From: Omphalotus guepiniiformis
Lineage: Eukaryota; Basidiomycota; Agaricomycetes; Agaricales; Omphalotaceae
NCBI GenBank assembly: GCA_028554645.1
Contig: JAQOOI010000021.1
Span: 1,302,001-1,366,000 of the forward strand
DNA length: 64,000 bases
Direction: 5' to 3'
Within the stretch, counting starts at the first letter, position 1. Each line of letters begins with the position of its first letter. Below, piece by piece: positions 23,762 through 35,059 of this stretch. The position numbers and the translations under genes were made by a program. The notes below the pieces were generated by a model. That model was not told the origin of the DNA. It saw only the letters and a list, made by a program, of their open reading frames with translations, and searched no databases.

Positions 23762-26041
23762 TTACGCAGTTTCTTGAATCACAGGTATATCTTTCAAGAG
23801 CACTGCTGCCACATCAGGCCGGTGCTGGGCCATCCAAGTCAGCAGACTTACGCAGACGCATTGTCGCAACCAAGTCATTGGCCCCCCATCTGCGGCAAAA
23901 TACGGATATTTCAGCCTTTGCAGCACTCGTCCAAGGACTACGAACAGATTGCTTGAGTGTATTACAGACAGTCTCGCCACAACACTCGCTTCTGGCTTCG
24001 GTCGAACACCTGCATGTGGAAGCCGAAAGACTATATTGAATCTAAAAACCATCATTTCGGTAATCCGTCTGCACTCCACACTGAAAGGATTTGACGTGTC
24101 GCGAGCACAGGACGAATATAGAACATAAGCTCTATCATATTCAGTCTTGAACTTTCCGGTTCCAGCTCTCAGCTCAGTGATGATTTGCGAAAGCACATCG
24201 ACCACAGAGCTGCTGTCCGAAGGTCTATCACTGGGTGGTGATTTGATAGGAGTACGTAGACCCTTCAGTGCCTTTCCCATGGAATCATTGGCTCTCTCTA
24301 GTCGTGCAAACGCCTCCCCGTCAGCTGCTGCCCAACGAAGTACTGCGACGACTGTCATTTCATTCTGCAGTATATCGAGCGGGTCAGCAGACTGCTTCAG
24401 GTCAAAGGTGTCCAGGAAGGAGAACATCGCATTGAGAAGATCCTCAGATTTGGCCACTGAAAGAGATGGTGCTATGCCACATAGTCTTCCATCAGACAAC
24501 TTCTGTTTGCTTGTTTTCGACAAATTCAGACGTGTTTTGCAGAACTCGATCGCAGCCTTAGCCCGATGCTTCTGCTCAACAGAGAAGAGAGTAACCTTCT
24601 CCTGCGTGTTGCCTATAAGATCCACAACAGCGATAGCCTGGTCGTACTTGGACTTCGCTGTGTGCATTCCAACTGAAATGCGCATGAGAATAATGTAGAG
24701 ATCCAGATGAACAGTCCTGGAGATATCAGGAGGTGAAAGAAGGTGGATTAGAGGAAGGTATCTGGGACCGTCTTTGAACAGAAGGAACGACTTGAGATGG
24801 TCACGCAAAGTGCGAACCATACAGTCGCGTGAAAGGAATGTCAATGAACCTTTGTCTAACACGTTGACCAACAGAATTGAATTCAGAGTCAAGCTTTGTT
24901 TCTTGGTCAGTTGGGTCACTTTGAACGTGAAGATATCCTCGGCGGCACGTGGCGACGCCTTGTGTGCCTCCATCTCCGCCATGTCATTGAAGACCACGCT
25001 ACAGACGGGGGTTTCTCGAGGGATATCGTGGAGGGAACTCTGAAGAGGATCTTCAGAGCCATCACGCCACGAACTTTTCCTCGGGTCTAGCAGGTTTTGT
25101 CGCAGGACAACAACATGTCGCGGGCTTATGACGAAAAGACGATGGACTTCGGGGCATCCACCAATCATGCCCTCCCATAGGCCAAATCCGTTACTGGTGA
25201 GGACAAACTCACTTCCTTCCGCAGCTTCCCAGATACAGAGATGAAATAAGCAGGCCTGCTTGTGATAAGCAAGTGCTCGGATGAAGTGAGCAACGTCCAC
25301 GTCGGATTCTGAGTCATCGGTTCCAGCTATAAGCTTTTCCTGAACTTCAACAAATCCGTACTTGCTGATCAATTCCGTGGCATGCATGACGATTTGATAG
25401 TGGGGTGTATCGAGGTAATAATAGAGGACATGAGTCCATACCTCGCGTGGCGAGCGTAATTTGTGTATTTGCATGTATCGCTCGATACGTGAGCGCCCCA
25501 TTTGATTCTCGTGGTGATCTGGATCGTAGTAAATAGAAGCGAGCAATGGTTTACGGAAGTGCTGGAGAAAGAGAAACTTCCTCAGAGTTTCGACAGCCTT
25601 CCTCTTCATGACGACCTCTCTTGGTCCACTGCCAGTATGGATAACTTCAATTATTCTGGCCGCATCTGACTCGAGTCGAGAGAATTTCTTCTCGAGCACA
25701 TTAATGTCTGCAATGGCAAACTCGTCCGAATATAAGTTCTTCTCGCCGTAGACATCGCCGATTGAGCGAAAGGTGAGCGTCTTTTCAGAGACATCGTAAA
25801 AGAGCACATAATCTGGGTCGACGTGACGTCGTACATATCCCCTCTTTCCCTTCTTGCCCCGGGCCCTCTTGTGCTGCACCTTGACGCTAGTGAGACCAGC
25901 GTTAACGTGAGCCTGAACTCTTATAATGACTTGTATGGTTAGATGGACTCACTTTCCAGTGGGGGCTTCGACAAACCGACGTAGAATGAAGCGGGGAATA
26001 GCATGTTGATACTGGACCATTGTACGAGCTGAGCTGGACAT
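23762..26041 (-). CDS. DUF4238 protein (intact copy)
   Basis: Two exons: a short one from the ATG at 26041 (MSSSARTMVQYQHAIPRFIL), then a long one of about 705 codons. The N-terminal QHAIPRFILRRF with the following DYVLFYDV segment is the signature of DUF4238, a family of unknown function in bacteria and fungi. A conserved block comes later (SNGFGLWEGMIGG, HRLFVISPRHVVVLRQNLL). The C-terminal half is mostly helical, fungal-type and without a named domain. No signal peptide or membrane helix is seen. A paralogue lies directly upstream. The exon join gives GNVKVQHKRARGKKGK, a basic stretch that could bind nucleic acid; that is only a guess. Confidence 0.8.
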
Positions 26042-26423
26042 TGTGGTAGCTGATACACCCAGGTGGCGTTAAGGTTTAATACAACCCACTTGGCTCTGAT
26101 AACGCCCACAAGTGCCAACAAGGACACCATTCTGTTGATTGAGGGAATCCGGATCTTGTCTTTTATAGATACTGGCAGTTTTGCAACCGCGTTCGCGGTT
26201 GAGTTTCAGAGGAAATGGAATTTTATATGTGCGAATTGACATCACGTGTGTCTACAAACCGCTTTGAATTGAGGCCTTGAGGACATACTATTACCTTTGT
26301 ATATTTTCTTTAGTTAAGCGCTAGTAAGCAGGTGAAAGAGCTTTCATCATACATTTGTTCGAGTCGGAAGCTGCTTATATCTCGTCAATCTCAACAAGAA
26401 ATTGCCTAGCAAGTGCTGGCCCA
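26042..26423. other. Promoter of the intact DUF4238 gene
   Basis: No gene is seen. It holds a CACGTG at 26243-26248, about 200 bases before the start of the intact copy, and the truncated 3' end of the broken copy. Confidence 0.4.
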
Positions 26424-28106
26424 CTAGCCTATAGGAACACGCAGACCTTTCAATACTGTTCTGAATTCATCGGTTTCTTCCATCTGTACAAATGCCTCCC
26501 CATCACCAGCAGCCCAGCGAAGTACCGCAATGGTCGCCATCTTATTCTGTAGAACATCGAGCGCGTCAGTGGATTGCTTGAGACCCAGGAACGAGAACAT
26601 GGCTGCGAAGAGGTTCTGGGACTTGTCAGAAGGAAGCGACGATGCAATGCGATATTTCGCCACTGGCGCGAGATATACTCCAGAGGCTTGCGGCAAGTTC
26701 AGACGAGTTCTGCAAAGCTCGATTGCAGCAGACGCCAGTCGTGCGTGTTCGTTAGCAAATAGAGTAATGCGTTGACGCTCGCGGCCTAGAAGATCTACGA
26801 CAACAACAGCCTGGTCATAATCAGATTCGTCGTGATGAATTCCAATTGAAATGCCCATGAGCGTAACATAGAGGTTCATATGAACGGTTTTAGACAGATC
26901 AGGAGGTGAGAGCAGCTTGAGCAGAGGAAGATATCGGGGACGATCTGGGATGTGAAGAAATGAAGAATTCATATGGTTACGAAGTGTGCGTAACATAGAT
27001 TCCCGTGAAAGAAAAGTCGCTGAACCATCATTGGGCAGGTTGAGCAAGTGAACCGAGTTTAGTGCAAACGTCTGCTTCACGGTCAGTCGTGTCACTTTGA
27101 AAGTGAAAAGATCATTGAGTGCGTGCAGACAGGACGTCCCTGAATAACATCCTCGAAATCACTTGAGAGAAGAATTCCAATGCCCCTTGTTACTCCAGAG
27201 TCTAGGAAATTGCGCCGCAAGACGATTGCGTGTCGTGGACTGATGTCAAAAAGACGATGAGCTGCGGGTAGCCCAGAGATCAAACCCTCCCATAGGCCAA
27301 ACCCGTAACTTGTGAGACTGAACTCCTCGCTTTCAGCAGCTTCCCAGATGCAGAGGAAGAACATTCCCGCCTGTTGTTGATAAGCAAGTGCGTGATGATA
27401 TTCTATATCCGGGTCAATTTCTCCTCTTGGAAGCATCATTTCATGAACCTTCATCATACCATATTTCTGGTATATTTCTTGGGCGTGCATATTGATCTGA
27501 GAAGGCGAGGTATCAAGATAGTAGCGAAGGACGTGAATCCAAACGTCGCGGTGCGAAGGTAACTTGTGTTTTTGCATATATCGGTTGATCCAGGAACGTA
27601 AGGGCAAGTTTTCTGGATGATTTGGGTCAAAGTAAGACAGGGAGATATTCCCTCTGCGATAGTGCTGGAGAAAAAGGAATTTTCGAAGAGTCTCAACCTC
27701 CTTCCGCTTCATGACGACCTCTCCAGATTTTCCGGTTATATGAATATTTCTATGATCACAGCCACATCCTGCTCGAGACGAAAGAATTTCTTCTCGAGCT
27801 CGTTGAAATCCGCGGCAAACTGATCTCCATATAGGACCGTAACACCGTATATGTTACCGATAGAGCGACGTTCGAGTGTTTTGCCTGCGACATCGTAGAA
27901 AAGTACGTAGTCGGAGACAACGCTAGTTTTTCTGTACTCCTTCTTACGCTGAGCTTGGGTTCTAAAAGGAGGCTCATGAGTATCGGTCTCGCTAACAGTG
28001 AATGTACACACTTTCTAGGGCCCTCTAAAAACCGACGCAGAATGAAGCGAGGAATAGCGTGGTGATATTGCGGCTCACCACGAGCTGCACTGGACTTGGT
28101 TGACAT
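26424..28106 (-). pseudogene. DUF4238 paralogue, frameshifted and truncated
   Basis: A tandem paralogue of the gene at 23762-26041. It begins MSTKSSAARGEPQYHHAIPR with FILRRFLEGPRK before an intron near 28015, and can be followed block by block (DYVLFYDVAGKTLERRSIGN, SYGFGLWEGLISG, SPRHAIVLRRNFL). Two breaks are seen. Near 27740 one base seems to be missing, so that the frame ends at a TAA a few codons before the conserved EVVMKRKEVETLRKF. Near 27110 a deletion relative to the intact copy removes about 19 residues and shifts frame before FTFKVT. A stop at 26424 also cuts off about 140 C-terminal residues. A 47-base GT..AG excision could bypass the first break, but the intact copy codes through that site. 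Confidence 0.7.
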
Positions 28107-28333
28107 TGCCAAAGTGAGTTGTGGGATGATTGCGATTCCTGCCTTTCTTTATAGAGTACTAGAAGGCGCTAATCAGTTTACGTACGAAGGCGCCTGTACG
28201 ACGCATCTTTGTAGAGCAAAATGGTTTCTTCATTACTGCAGTCCTGTAAGCGGATGAACGCAGGAGACCATGGGATGATAGTCAGTGGTCAAGTTCGTTC
28301 AGCTTCTTGCACTCGGAGTTCGGTAACACAAAG

Positions 28334-28339
28334 CACGTG
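28334..28339. promoter_or_regulatory. CACGTG palindrome upstream of the F-box-like gene
   Basis: The site sits in GCACGTGAC, about 47 bases before the ATG at 28386. This extended form resembles a Cbf1-type site. Function is inferred. Confidence 0.3.
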
Positions 28340-28385
28340 ACTCTAACAATTTCTTCGCGGACCCGGTCCAAAAAATACGCTTGTA

Positions 28386-30245
28386 ATGTCGCGTAGCCAT
28401 GAAGAACAATTGCAAGAAGATCTCACTTTGGGTTTCGAAAAGCTGATGCTCGAAGACCCGAGCCTGACTCCCGCGGAGGCAATGTCCAGAGTCACCAAGG
28501 ATATGCTCGCGAATAATCCTTTCGTTCCTCCCGAGGGCTGCCCGGTGAATGATTTGCCCAATGAGCTGCTGGCCCACATATTTTTCGTTGGTATGGAGAT
28601 GGAGATGGAACAGGATGCATTGGGTGAAGACGATGACGACGTTGAGGAGGACGAGTATGTGGATGAACTAGACTTGCTGAAGTCGGGCTGGGCAAACCAA
28701 AAAGGCGGCGATGGAGAGAACCAGACACATCGGAGACGACTGGGAAGTGCAGGGAAAGCGAAGGAGTGTGATGAAGGTGACGAGGAGGAGGGTGATGAAG
28801 AAGAAAACGAACGACGACTACCATTCCAGGTCCTCGTCTCTCATGTCTGCAGACATTGGCGAGAAGTCGCAATTGAGAGCCCCTTGCTCTGGACTACCAT
28901 CTTTTTCGGTCACGGTAACGAGCTCGAGAGAGCAAAAACGTGGATCGAACGATCGAAAGGCCACCCTCTTGTAATCGCCATTGACTGCACTACTCCGGAC
29001 GAATGGGAAGAAGTCGATTCTGAAGACGATACCTCTGTCCATGATCAAATACAAACAGGTTCGGACGGTCATGCGGTTGCAGGAGCATCGACGAACGATT
29101 TCTCATACGAGCCCTCCTCCTCCTTTTCTTATCTTTCCAAGGAACAAGTCTCTGACATTCTGGACCTCATCATTCCAACTGTGGACAGATGGAAGAGCTT
29201 CGACGTTACCGCAACTTTTTACGACGCTATCTATGTCATTTTGGAGCGTCTCTCTAAGTGTCCTAGTGCTCCACTTCTCGAGACGCTCGAACTATATCAC
29301 TACGAGGACTGTGAGGAGTATGAGCACTTTGATCCCCCCGATCTCATCACGCCTTTTCTGTTGTTCAATGGCAACGCGCCAAATCTAAAACAGATCGCAC
29401 TGTGGGGGGTTCATGTCGACTGGGACGCCTCACTTTCGTTTTTGACCGGCTTGCAGGATCTCGAAATTGCTTACCATGCTCATGACGTTCGGCCGTCCTT
29501 CGAGACGTTCAAAAAAATGCTCAGTGCATCTCCTGAGCTTCACACCCTTTCGCTTTGTCTGTCTGGACCAGCAGGATCCAAAGATGATTGGGGTAATTCT
29601 CCGATTGAACTTCCTTCTGTGAAGGACTTGGTGCTCTGTCATCACGAACCAGCCTACATCGAATCACTTCTTCCATTGCTATCTGTTCCGAATGTCGTCA
29701 ATCTTGCAATTGACTACGATACTGATGACTATACCGGACTAGCGCATCTCCTTGCGCAGCCCTTCCCCGGCCGAACAAAATCACTGTTGGCTGGCTTAGA
29801 GCACCTCAAGATTGGAGGTTTACCTTCCAATAGAAAAGCTCGAGAGCTCATGTTGGAGCAGTTGGTCAATCTCAAGTCGATACATCTGAACTGTTCCGGA
29901 GACGAGGAGGAATTCTTCGAGAGACTTTCAGAGCTTAAGCAGAAACCCTCGGAGGCTGGGACAGCACAGTCTGTGGCGTATTGTCCTCATTTGACGGGCA
30001 TAACAACGACAGGTATTGACGGAAAGGCGATGAAGAAGTTTGTGGAAGTTCGCAAGCAGGGTGGAGCCCCTCTATCGAGAGTGTCAATGAGTGAGGATGA
30101 TGATTTGGATACCAAAGACGAGGCGTGGTTGAGGGATCATCTAGAGGAGCTAGATTTTTTTGAACCCTCCGATTCGGAGGAAGATATGGTAGAGATTGGT
30201 GACGATGACTCTGAAGATGAAGATAACGCGCTGGGTGAACTTTAA
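28386..30245 (+). CDS. F-box-like protein with an acidic insert inside the F-box
   Basis: A single open frame of 619 residues with no intron. The F-box starts at residue 54 (VNDLPNELLAHIFFVGMEME) and continues at about residue 145 (LPFQVLVSHVCRHWREVA, then SPLLWTTIFF). Between the halves lies a strongly acidic insert of about 73 residues (EDDDDVEEDEYVDE, EGDEEEGDEEENE). The rest has leucine-rich-repeat-like periodicity (LETLELYHY, LTGLQDLEIAYHA, LLAGLEHLKIGGLP). An acidic tail ends the protein. F-box proteins bring substrates to SCF ubiquitin ligases through Skp1; the target is unknown. Agaricomycetes carry many such genes, often with acidic inserts. Confidence 0.88.
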   Translation: MSRSHEEQLQEDLTLGFEKLMLEDPSLTPAEAMSRVTKDMLANNPFVPPEGCPVNDLPNELLAHIFFVGMEMEMEQDALGEDDDDVEEDEYVDELDLLKSGWANQKGGDGENQTHRRRLGSAGKAKECDEGDEEEGDEEENERRLPFQVLVSHVCRHWREVAIESPLLWTTIFFGHGNELERAKTWIERSKGHPLVIAIDCTTPDEWEEVDSEDDTSVHDQIQTGSDGHAVAGASTNDFSYEPSSSFSYLSKEQVSDILDLIIPTVDRWKSFDVTATFYDAIYVILERLSKCPSAPLLETLELYHYEDCEEYEHFDPPDLITPFLLFNGNAPNLKQIALWGVHVDWDASLSFLTGLQDLEIAYHAHDVRPSFETFKKMLSASPELHTLSLCLSGPAGSKDDWGNSPIELPSVKDLVLCHHEPAYIESLLPLLSVPNVVNLAIDYDTDDYTGLAHLLAQPFPGRTKSLLAGLEHLKIGGLPSNRKARELMLEQLVNLKSIHLNCSGDEEEFFERLSELKQKPSEAGTAQSVAYCPHLTGITTTGIDGKAMKKFVEVRKQGGAPLSRVSMSEDDDLDTKDEAWLRDHLEELDFFEPSDSEEDMVEIGDDDSEDEDNALGEL

Positions 30246-32469
30246 TGGGCCCAGAAAACGAAAATGGGCTGGATTGCATTGGTATCTGTTACTTAATGTG
30301 TGTATATCTCTGCATGCAATAGGTCATGATTACTTACATGCTCTTACTTTAGCATAATCCTCCTGTTTTGACGGCTGCACATAATCAGTGTCACCTTGTA
30401 TATGCTATGCTGGGTGTCTATCGAACCCGGTAATATGAGTGTAAGGCACCTGGTAATTCAGGCGACAAGGCTGCGCGTCCCGACCAGCATTCACCGGCTT
30501 GATGTTTGTCTTGTCAATTACCTACAGTCAGATCAGCTGGAGTCCAGGCGCCTCACTTCAAGTGTATGTGTAGGCAAATGTGCAGTCAATGAGCACAAGT
30601 GACTCATTATTAGCAATGCTGTTACTTACAGCGTTCCAGGATCTTAACATTAACACAGAGGGTCCGAGAGTGTCATAAATCAGTGATAGATTACTTCGTA
30701 TCAGTAAAACAACTGTACTGACCAGTCCACATTTCGACTTGTGCGGAGGTCTTCTAGCTTAATTGACCTTTCGTTATGTTCGAGGCAAACCATTTACATA
30801 CTCTTGCGAGAATTCCGAAACTCGGATATCCCAAGCCTGCGGCTTGATTATTGGAATAATCCTCAGGATTGGCATGCTATCGAAATTCTGGGGAAAGATA
30901 TACGCAAAGGAGATGATGTTGTATGGCTTATCATGCTCTGGGCGTCCACAGGGTACATATCACTGAACGTCATTGAGAGCAACACCGCTGCGATCGCGTT
31001 GTGCAAGAAGATGTGAGTAATTATTGGTATGTTTTCTTCGGGTTCCGAGGAGCTGAAATCGCGAAGGGGGGTAAAACGGGTTCGTGCAGGAAGGAGTACG
31101 GCGAAAGGTGAACTGGCTTGATGAAAGATGAGATGGAACTTTGGAAGAAGGATGGAGCGCATTAAAGCAGAACAGAGACTCTGAAGTCGATATTAGTATG
31201 ATGAAAGTATGTAGGTAGTGGCGTTGTACAGCCTCATGATAGCGTAATCCAAACAGCAATTTCTCAACCGTCTGGAGACCTCTGGAGACTGAAAGGGCCA
31301 GGAAGGCCATATTTCAGGAACATATCGTTTGTCGACGTGCTCCATCATGACAAATGGCAGTCTTCAAGTTGGCCAGGAAATTTCTTATCACCGACTCGAT
31401 ATTGGTGTCGCCCGAAACTTCACAGTGAGTGCCCCCTATCGACGCATCAACGTTTTTAGACCTTGATATGCTTTGTTCAAGCCGTCTTTCTAACGAGGAC
31501 CGTCGGCGTCACCAGTAAGCCATATGATTGGAAGTTCCGAAGTTTCTAAAAATTTCAGTGGCGTCGCTGCTCACCAGATTTGCGGGTCAAATCTATCAAT
31601 TTGAATCTTAACCTGCCTTGTGCCGACTTGTATCTCGTGCTGATGTTCAAAAGCTCACTTTCTCAACAACAGAGCATGTACATCATATGTATGTATACAC
31701 TAGTCCATTTCTGAAGCCTGAATTTAATAACGTATACAGGACTCTGCTCATGACCCATGTCAGTATTTGGACCTCATTGGATTCCACACAGACATGGCGA
31801 GGGGAATGCCTCGACAGAGCTGCTTTATCATGCGCGCATTGACGGCGGAACTCTCGTGTCCGAGCCTATGTTCGTTCTCCAACGTGGGCGCGCGAGGATC
31901 TGCTCAGGCCCGTGCATACCTTCTGAGAGGCACCGATGAACAGCGTCCGTACTCCCACTTACCTCCGCCTATCATCTCTCACCTGTTCATAAGGCTGATG
32001 CCTCACTCACTTACAGCAACTCTTACAAAATGTGAACTGTCTTGCGAAAAGTACCTTCTATGAGCTAGGCTTAATGGGTGGCTGAAACAGAAGAAGGTCT
32101 TGCAAGTGCTTCTGAGTCCGGCCTGTGGGCATTCAACGATTCTATCGGTGTGATTGAAACTTGCTGTCTTTGTCTGCGAGCACTCCAATATTCGAGTGAG
32201 AATACAAGTCGTATGTTCATAGAATTGGCGCAGCATTGCAATATTGAAAATCAAGTGGTTCTAATAATATTATGCTGGTGAAATCTCGGGTACGCCACCT
32301 ATTCGGGTCAGAATGCAGGGTTGACAGTAGTGACAGTGGCTTGCCATTTGCATTTACGAGAAGGCAATACATCCTCATCGGTAAATTCAAAAGGCGCTTC
32401 TTTTACGCTTAATATGAGCTTGAGCCTTCAATCCGTGCTTGGTTCTCCCTTGGTGCTCGTTCTTTCACC
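30246..32469. other. Long gap without a recognisable gene
   Basis: No known domain is found. Several frames of 60-100 codons are open on both strands (for example 30741-31016 plus and 30863-31162 minus) but none has a motif. One frame at 32078-32281 looks more protein-like and is listed separately. It could hold decayed genes or long untranslated regions. Confidence 0.4.
32078..32281 (+). other. Protein-like open frame, possible exon or gene relic
   Basis: The frame reads AETEEGLASASESGLWAFND, then SIGVIETCCLCLRALQYSSE and MFIELAQHCNIENQVVLI to a TGA. Amino acid composition is that of a folded helical protein rather than random sequence. It has no ATG at its start and an AG (CAG) just before it, so it may be a last exon. 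I do not recognise the family. Confidence 0.25.
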
Positions 32470-34602
32470 ATGCCCTCACAGCCCAAGCTTGTGCCCCAGA
32501 CCCAGCCCAGGACTTACAGGCTGTCCTTGAGGGCTCTTCTCTCCTTTCCTGTACGTTTTAATTTCTTTCAAACCCAAGTTGGAAGCTTTCTCAAGTTCCC
32601 TATAAATAGTTTCGACTTTGCAATCCTCCTCCAGCTGTTGGAAAAGTCCGATCGTGCAGTGGTTAGATTAATTATCTTTCTCCGTTTTTCTTGAAGTATT
32701 GATGTTGTTTTATGAAAAGTCACGCCTGTATTTAGTGTCCGTCTCGAGGACGTTCTGGACAGGAAACATCTACCGCCGTTGGGTACGTCCAGCTTGTACC
32801 GATATCATCCAACAATTTACTCAACCGTCACGTGTTCCGATAGGCTTGAAGGACTTCGAGGTAGGTTACTGGTCTCCTTGTAAATTTTTCCTAATTTTTG
32901 ACTGTACTTGCTAGGAGTGGTTGCTCTATGTTGAGCTTTCGCCAGAAAATCTGTAAGTTTCTCCACCTCTTCACTGATCGTCCTAAATCCTGCCTTTTCA
33001 AGGTATTTCATCCTATGGCTACGTGAATACAGGACTCGTTACAAGCAATGGGTCATGCATTCCAAGGCTCTACGGAATGATGCTAGATATTATGGTGTTG
33101 AATGGCCTTCAAATACTTCCTCGCAGTTAGCCATGTTTTACGCTCGCGCCAAGCAGACATTCTTTACCCCCAATTCCATTTACGAGCTCGATCTCCCTTC
33201 TGATATGCTCGCTCCTTTCCACGCCTCCAATTCTTCTCCTCATCCAGACCCGATAATTTTTGATCAAGTTGCCATCGAGACTCAGAAAATGCTAAAGGAG
33301 AGCTTGCAGCGTTTTGTCTCGGCACAATTCAACAATGTAGGAACCAACCGTGTCATTTGTGGTCTAATAGCGGGTATCTTCTGCTGCCTTGTGGGCGCAC
33401 TACTGCCTGCAGTCTACAATCTTGCTTCTGGTCAGTCACGTTGGGCTCGTCTTTCAGCACTGCCTGGTCTTTGGTTGGGTGTCACACTTCTTCTTACTAG
33501 CCTGAACGGTGTGTGTCTGGCTGTTTACGTTTTTGGTGATCTGAGGCAGCTTCGTAAATTCGAGCTATCTCGACCGCCCATCTCAAAACCCCAACCACTG
33601 CGCGTTCACCGTCCACGGCCTGCTATCTCGTCCCCTATCACTGGACTACCCATTGCTTCAGGGCCTATTATACCCCTGAGCAATCCTCCTGGATCCATTA
33701 ACGTTTCCCCGCCTCCCCTTGCCCACACCCGAGGCAGCCGCCCTGCGTCTTGTTCATCAACACCATCAACGTTATCACGATCTACATACTCTTCGGATCT
33801 TTCTTACTCGGGTACTGACGGCATGATTCATATCTCCCCGGCCTACTACGACCCTGAACCTGTTGACGGGCCCGCCACCTCTCCAGTTAGTACAGATCTT
33901 GGGATGTTTGCCTTCCCAATCAAGCCAAAATCAGGATTCGACGACGACGATGATAGCGCCGAGAATGTTTTTGGTGCTACGGCAGCTTTCATTCATCCGT
34001 TTGACCATCTCGCTGAGGATGAGTATGATACCCAGAGTTTGGACAAACCAAAGACGGAGGAGCGGCAGCGCGTATCTTCATTTGATTTCGATGCCCTTCC
34101 TCCACGTCCACCTCGACAACAAACTACCTACCCTTCCAATCCGAACCCTCCTGCGAGCACAGTGTCGTTCCATCCAACTCCCAGCGTAGTTGTTATCGAA
34201 CCCAAAGCTGAACCTCTTGAAAAAGAATTTTCTCTGAAAAGTTTGATTCGCCGTGTGCAGTCGCGGTGTAACATCAACAAATGGCTTGTCATCACCAGCT
34301 CAACGTCAACTGTCGACCTTAACGAGAAGGTTTCGGACTCGCACCGACACTCCGAGTACGAATCCAACTTTCCCCGACCTCATCCTTCTCTACAGAATAA
34401 TCCACATGAAGCAACCGTCAGGAGGCAATTCAAGATGGTGAAAGCAGTGCCAGCTTTCGCTTCTCCTCTGACTCGTATACTCAGTCCCATTGTGATCCGG
34501 GGGCAATGGGAGATTGTTATGCGGTCGATGGTAATTGCTTGTTTCGTCAGTTGGACAGTCATTGGTATTCTTCTTGCCGTTCCTGTGAGGAACACAAGAT
34601 GA
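32470..34602 (+). CDS. RAX1: RGS-domain membrane protein, Rax1-like
   Basis: Several exons. The first begins MPSQPKLVPQTQPRTYRLSL. The RGS-like domain is seen as GLKDFEEWLLYVELSPENLY, FILWLREYRTRYKQW, FYARAKQTFFTPNSIYEL and DPIIFDQVAIETQKMLKESL. Three membrane helices follow (VICGLIAGIFCCLVGALLPA; LWLGVTLLLTSLNGVCLAVY; SMVIACFVSWTVIGILLAVP). The loop before the last helix is long, Ser/Pro-rich and probably cytosolic. In yeast Rax1 with Rax2 marks the poles for bipolar budding; in filamentous fungi such RGS proteins affect G-protein signalling and polarity. The splice pattern between 32550 and 32830 is not settled. Confidence 0.82.
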
Positions 34603-35059
34603 AGGCGACGTCTGTCATTGTCAATACTCTTGCGTCAGAGTTCCTGGCCCTCCTACCATCACGAAGGGCAACCTATAGTCCTTGAATGCTTTCAGACTTG
34701 TCAATTCAAAGTCATCCGTTCTTTTCGTTTCTTGTCTCTTCTTGACAAATCCCTATCGAAGCGTTCCTCGCAATGCGGTCTGGATAAAAAATGTATACAA
34801 AACCACTCCGCATATGGATTGTATCTGTATCATCATATCAGAATCAGTTCCAGCCCCTCATTCGTTTATTCAATCAATATTTGTACATCTAGGTGCTGTG
34901 TCCTCCCCTGACCTTGGTCTTTCTACGCCACATTTGCTTACTTGCTTACATCTATTACTGTTGCAGTAATACATTACATCGCTTAAGTGCTGATTACATT
35001 ACCATACGCTCCTTTCAAACGCACTTCTTGTGTCACCTGTACTCTATACTTGAATAGTA
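34603..35059. other. Short gap between convergent genes
   Basis: It contains the 3' flanks of the Rax1-like gene and of the amidohydrolase. No gene or repeat is seen. Confidence 0.5.

Noticed and set aside
24147..24698. Plus-strand frame of 183 codons
   Set aside because: Antisense shadow of the intact DUF4238 gene.
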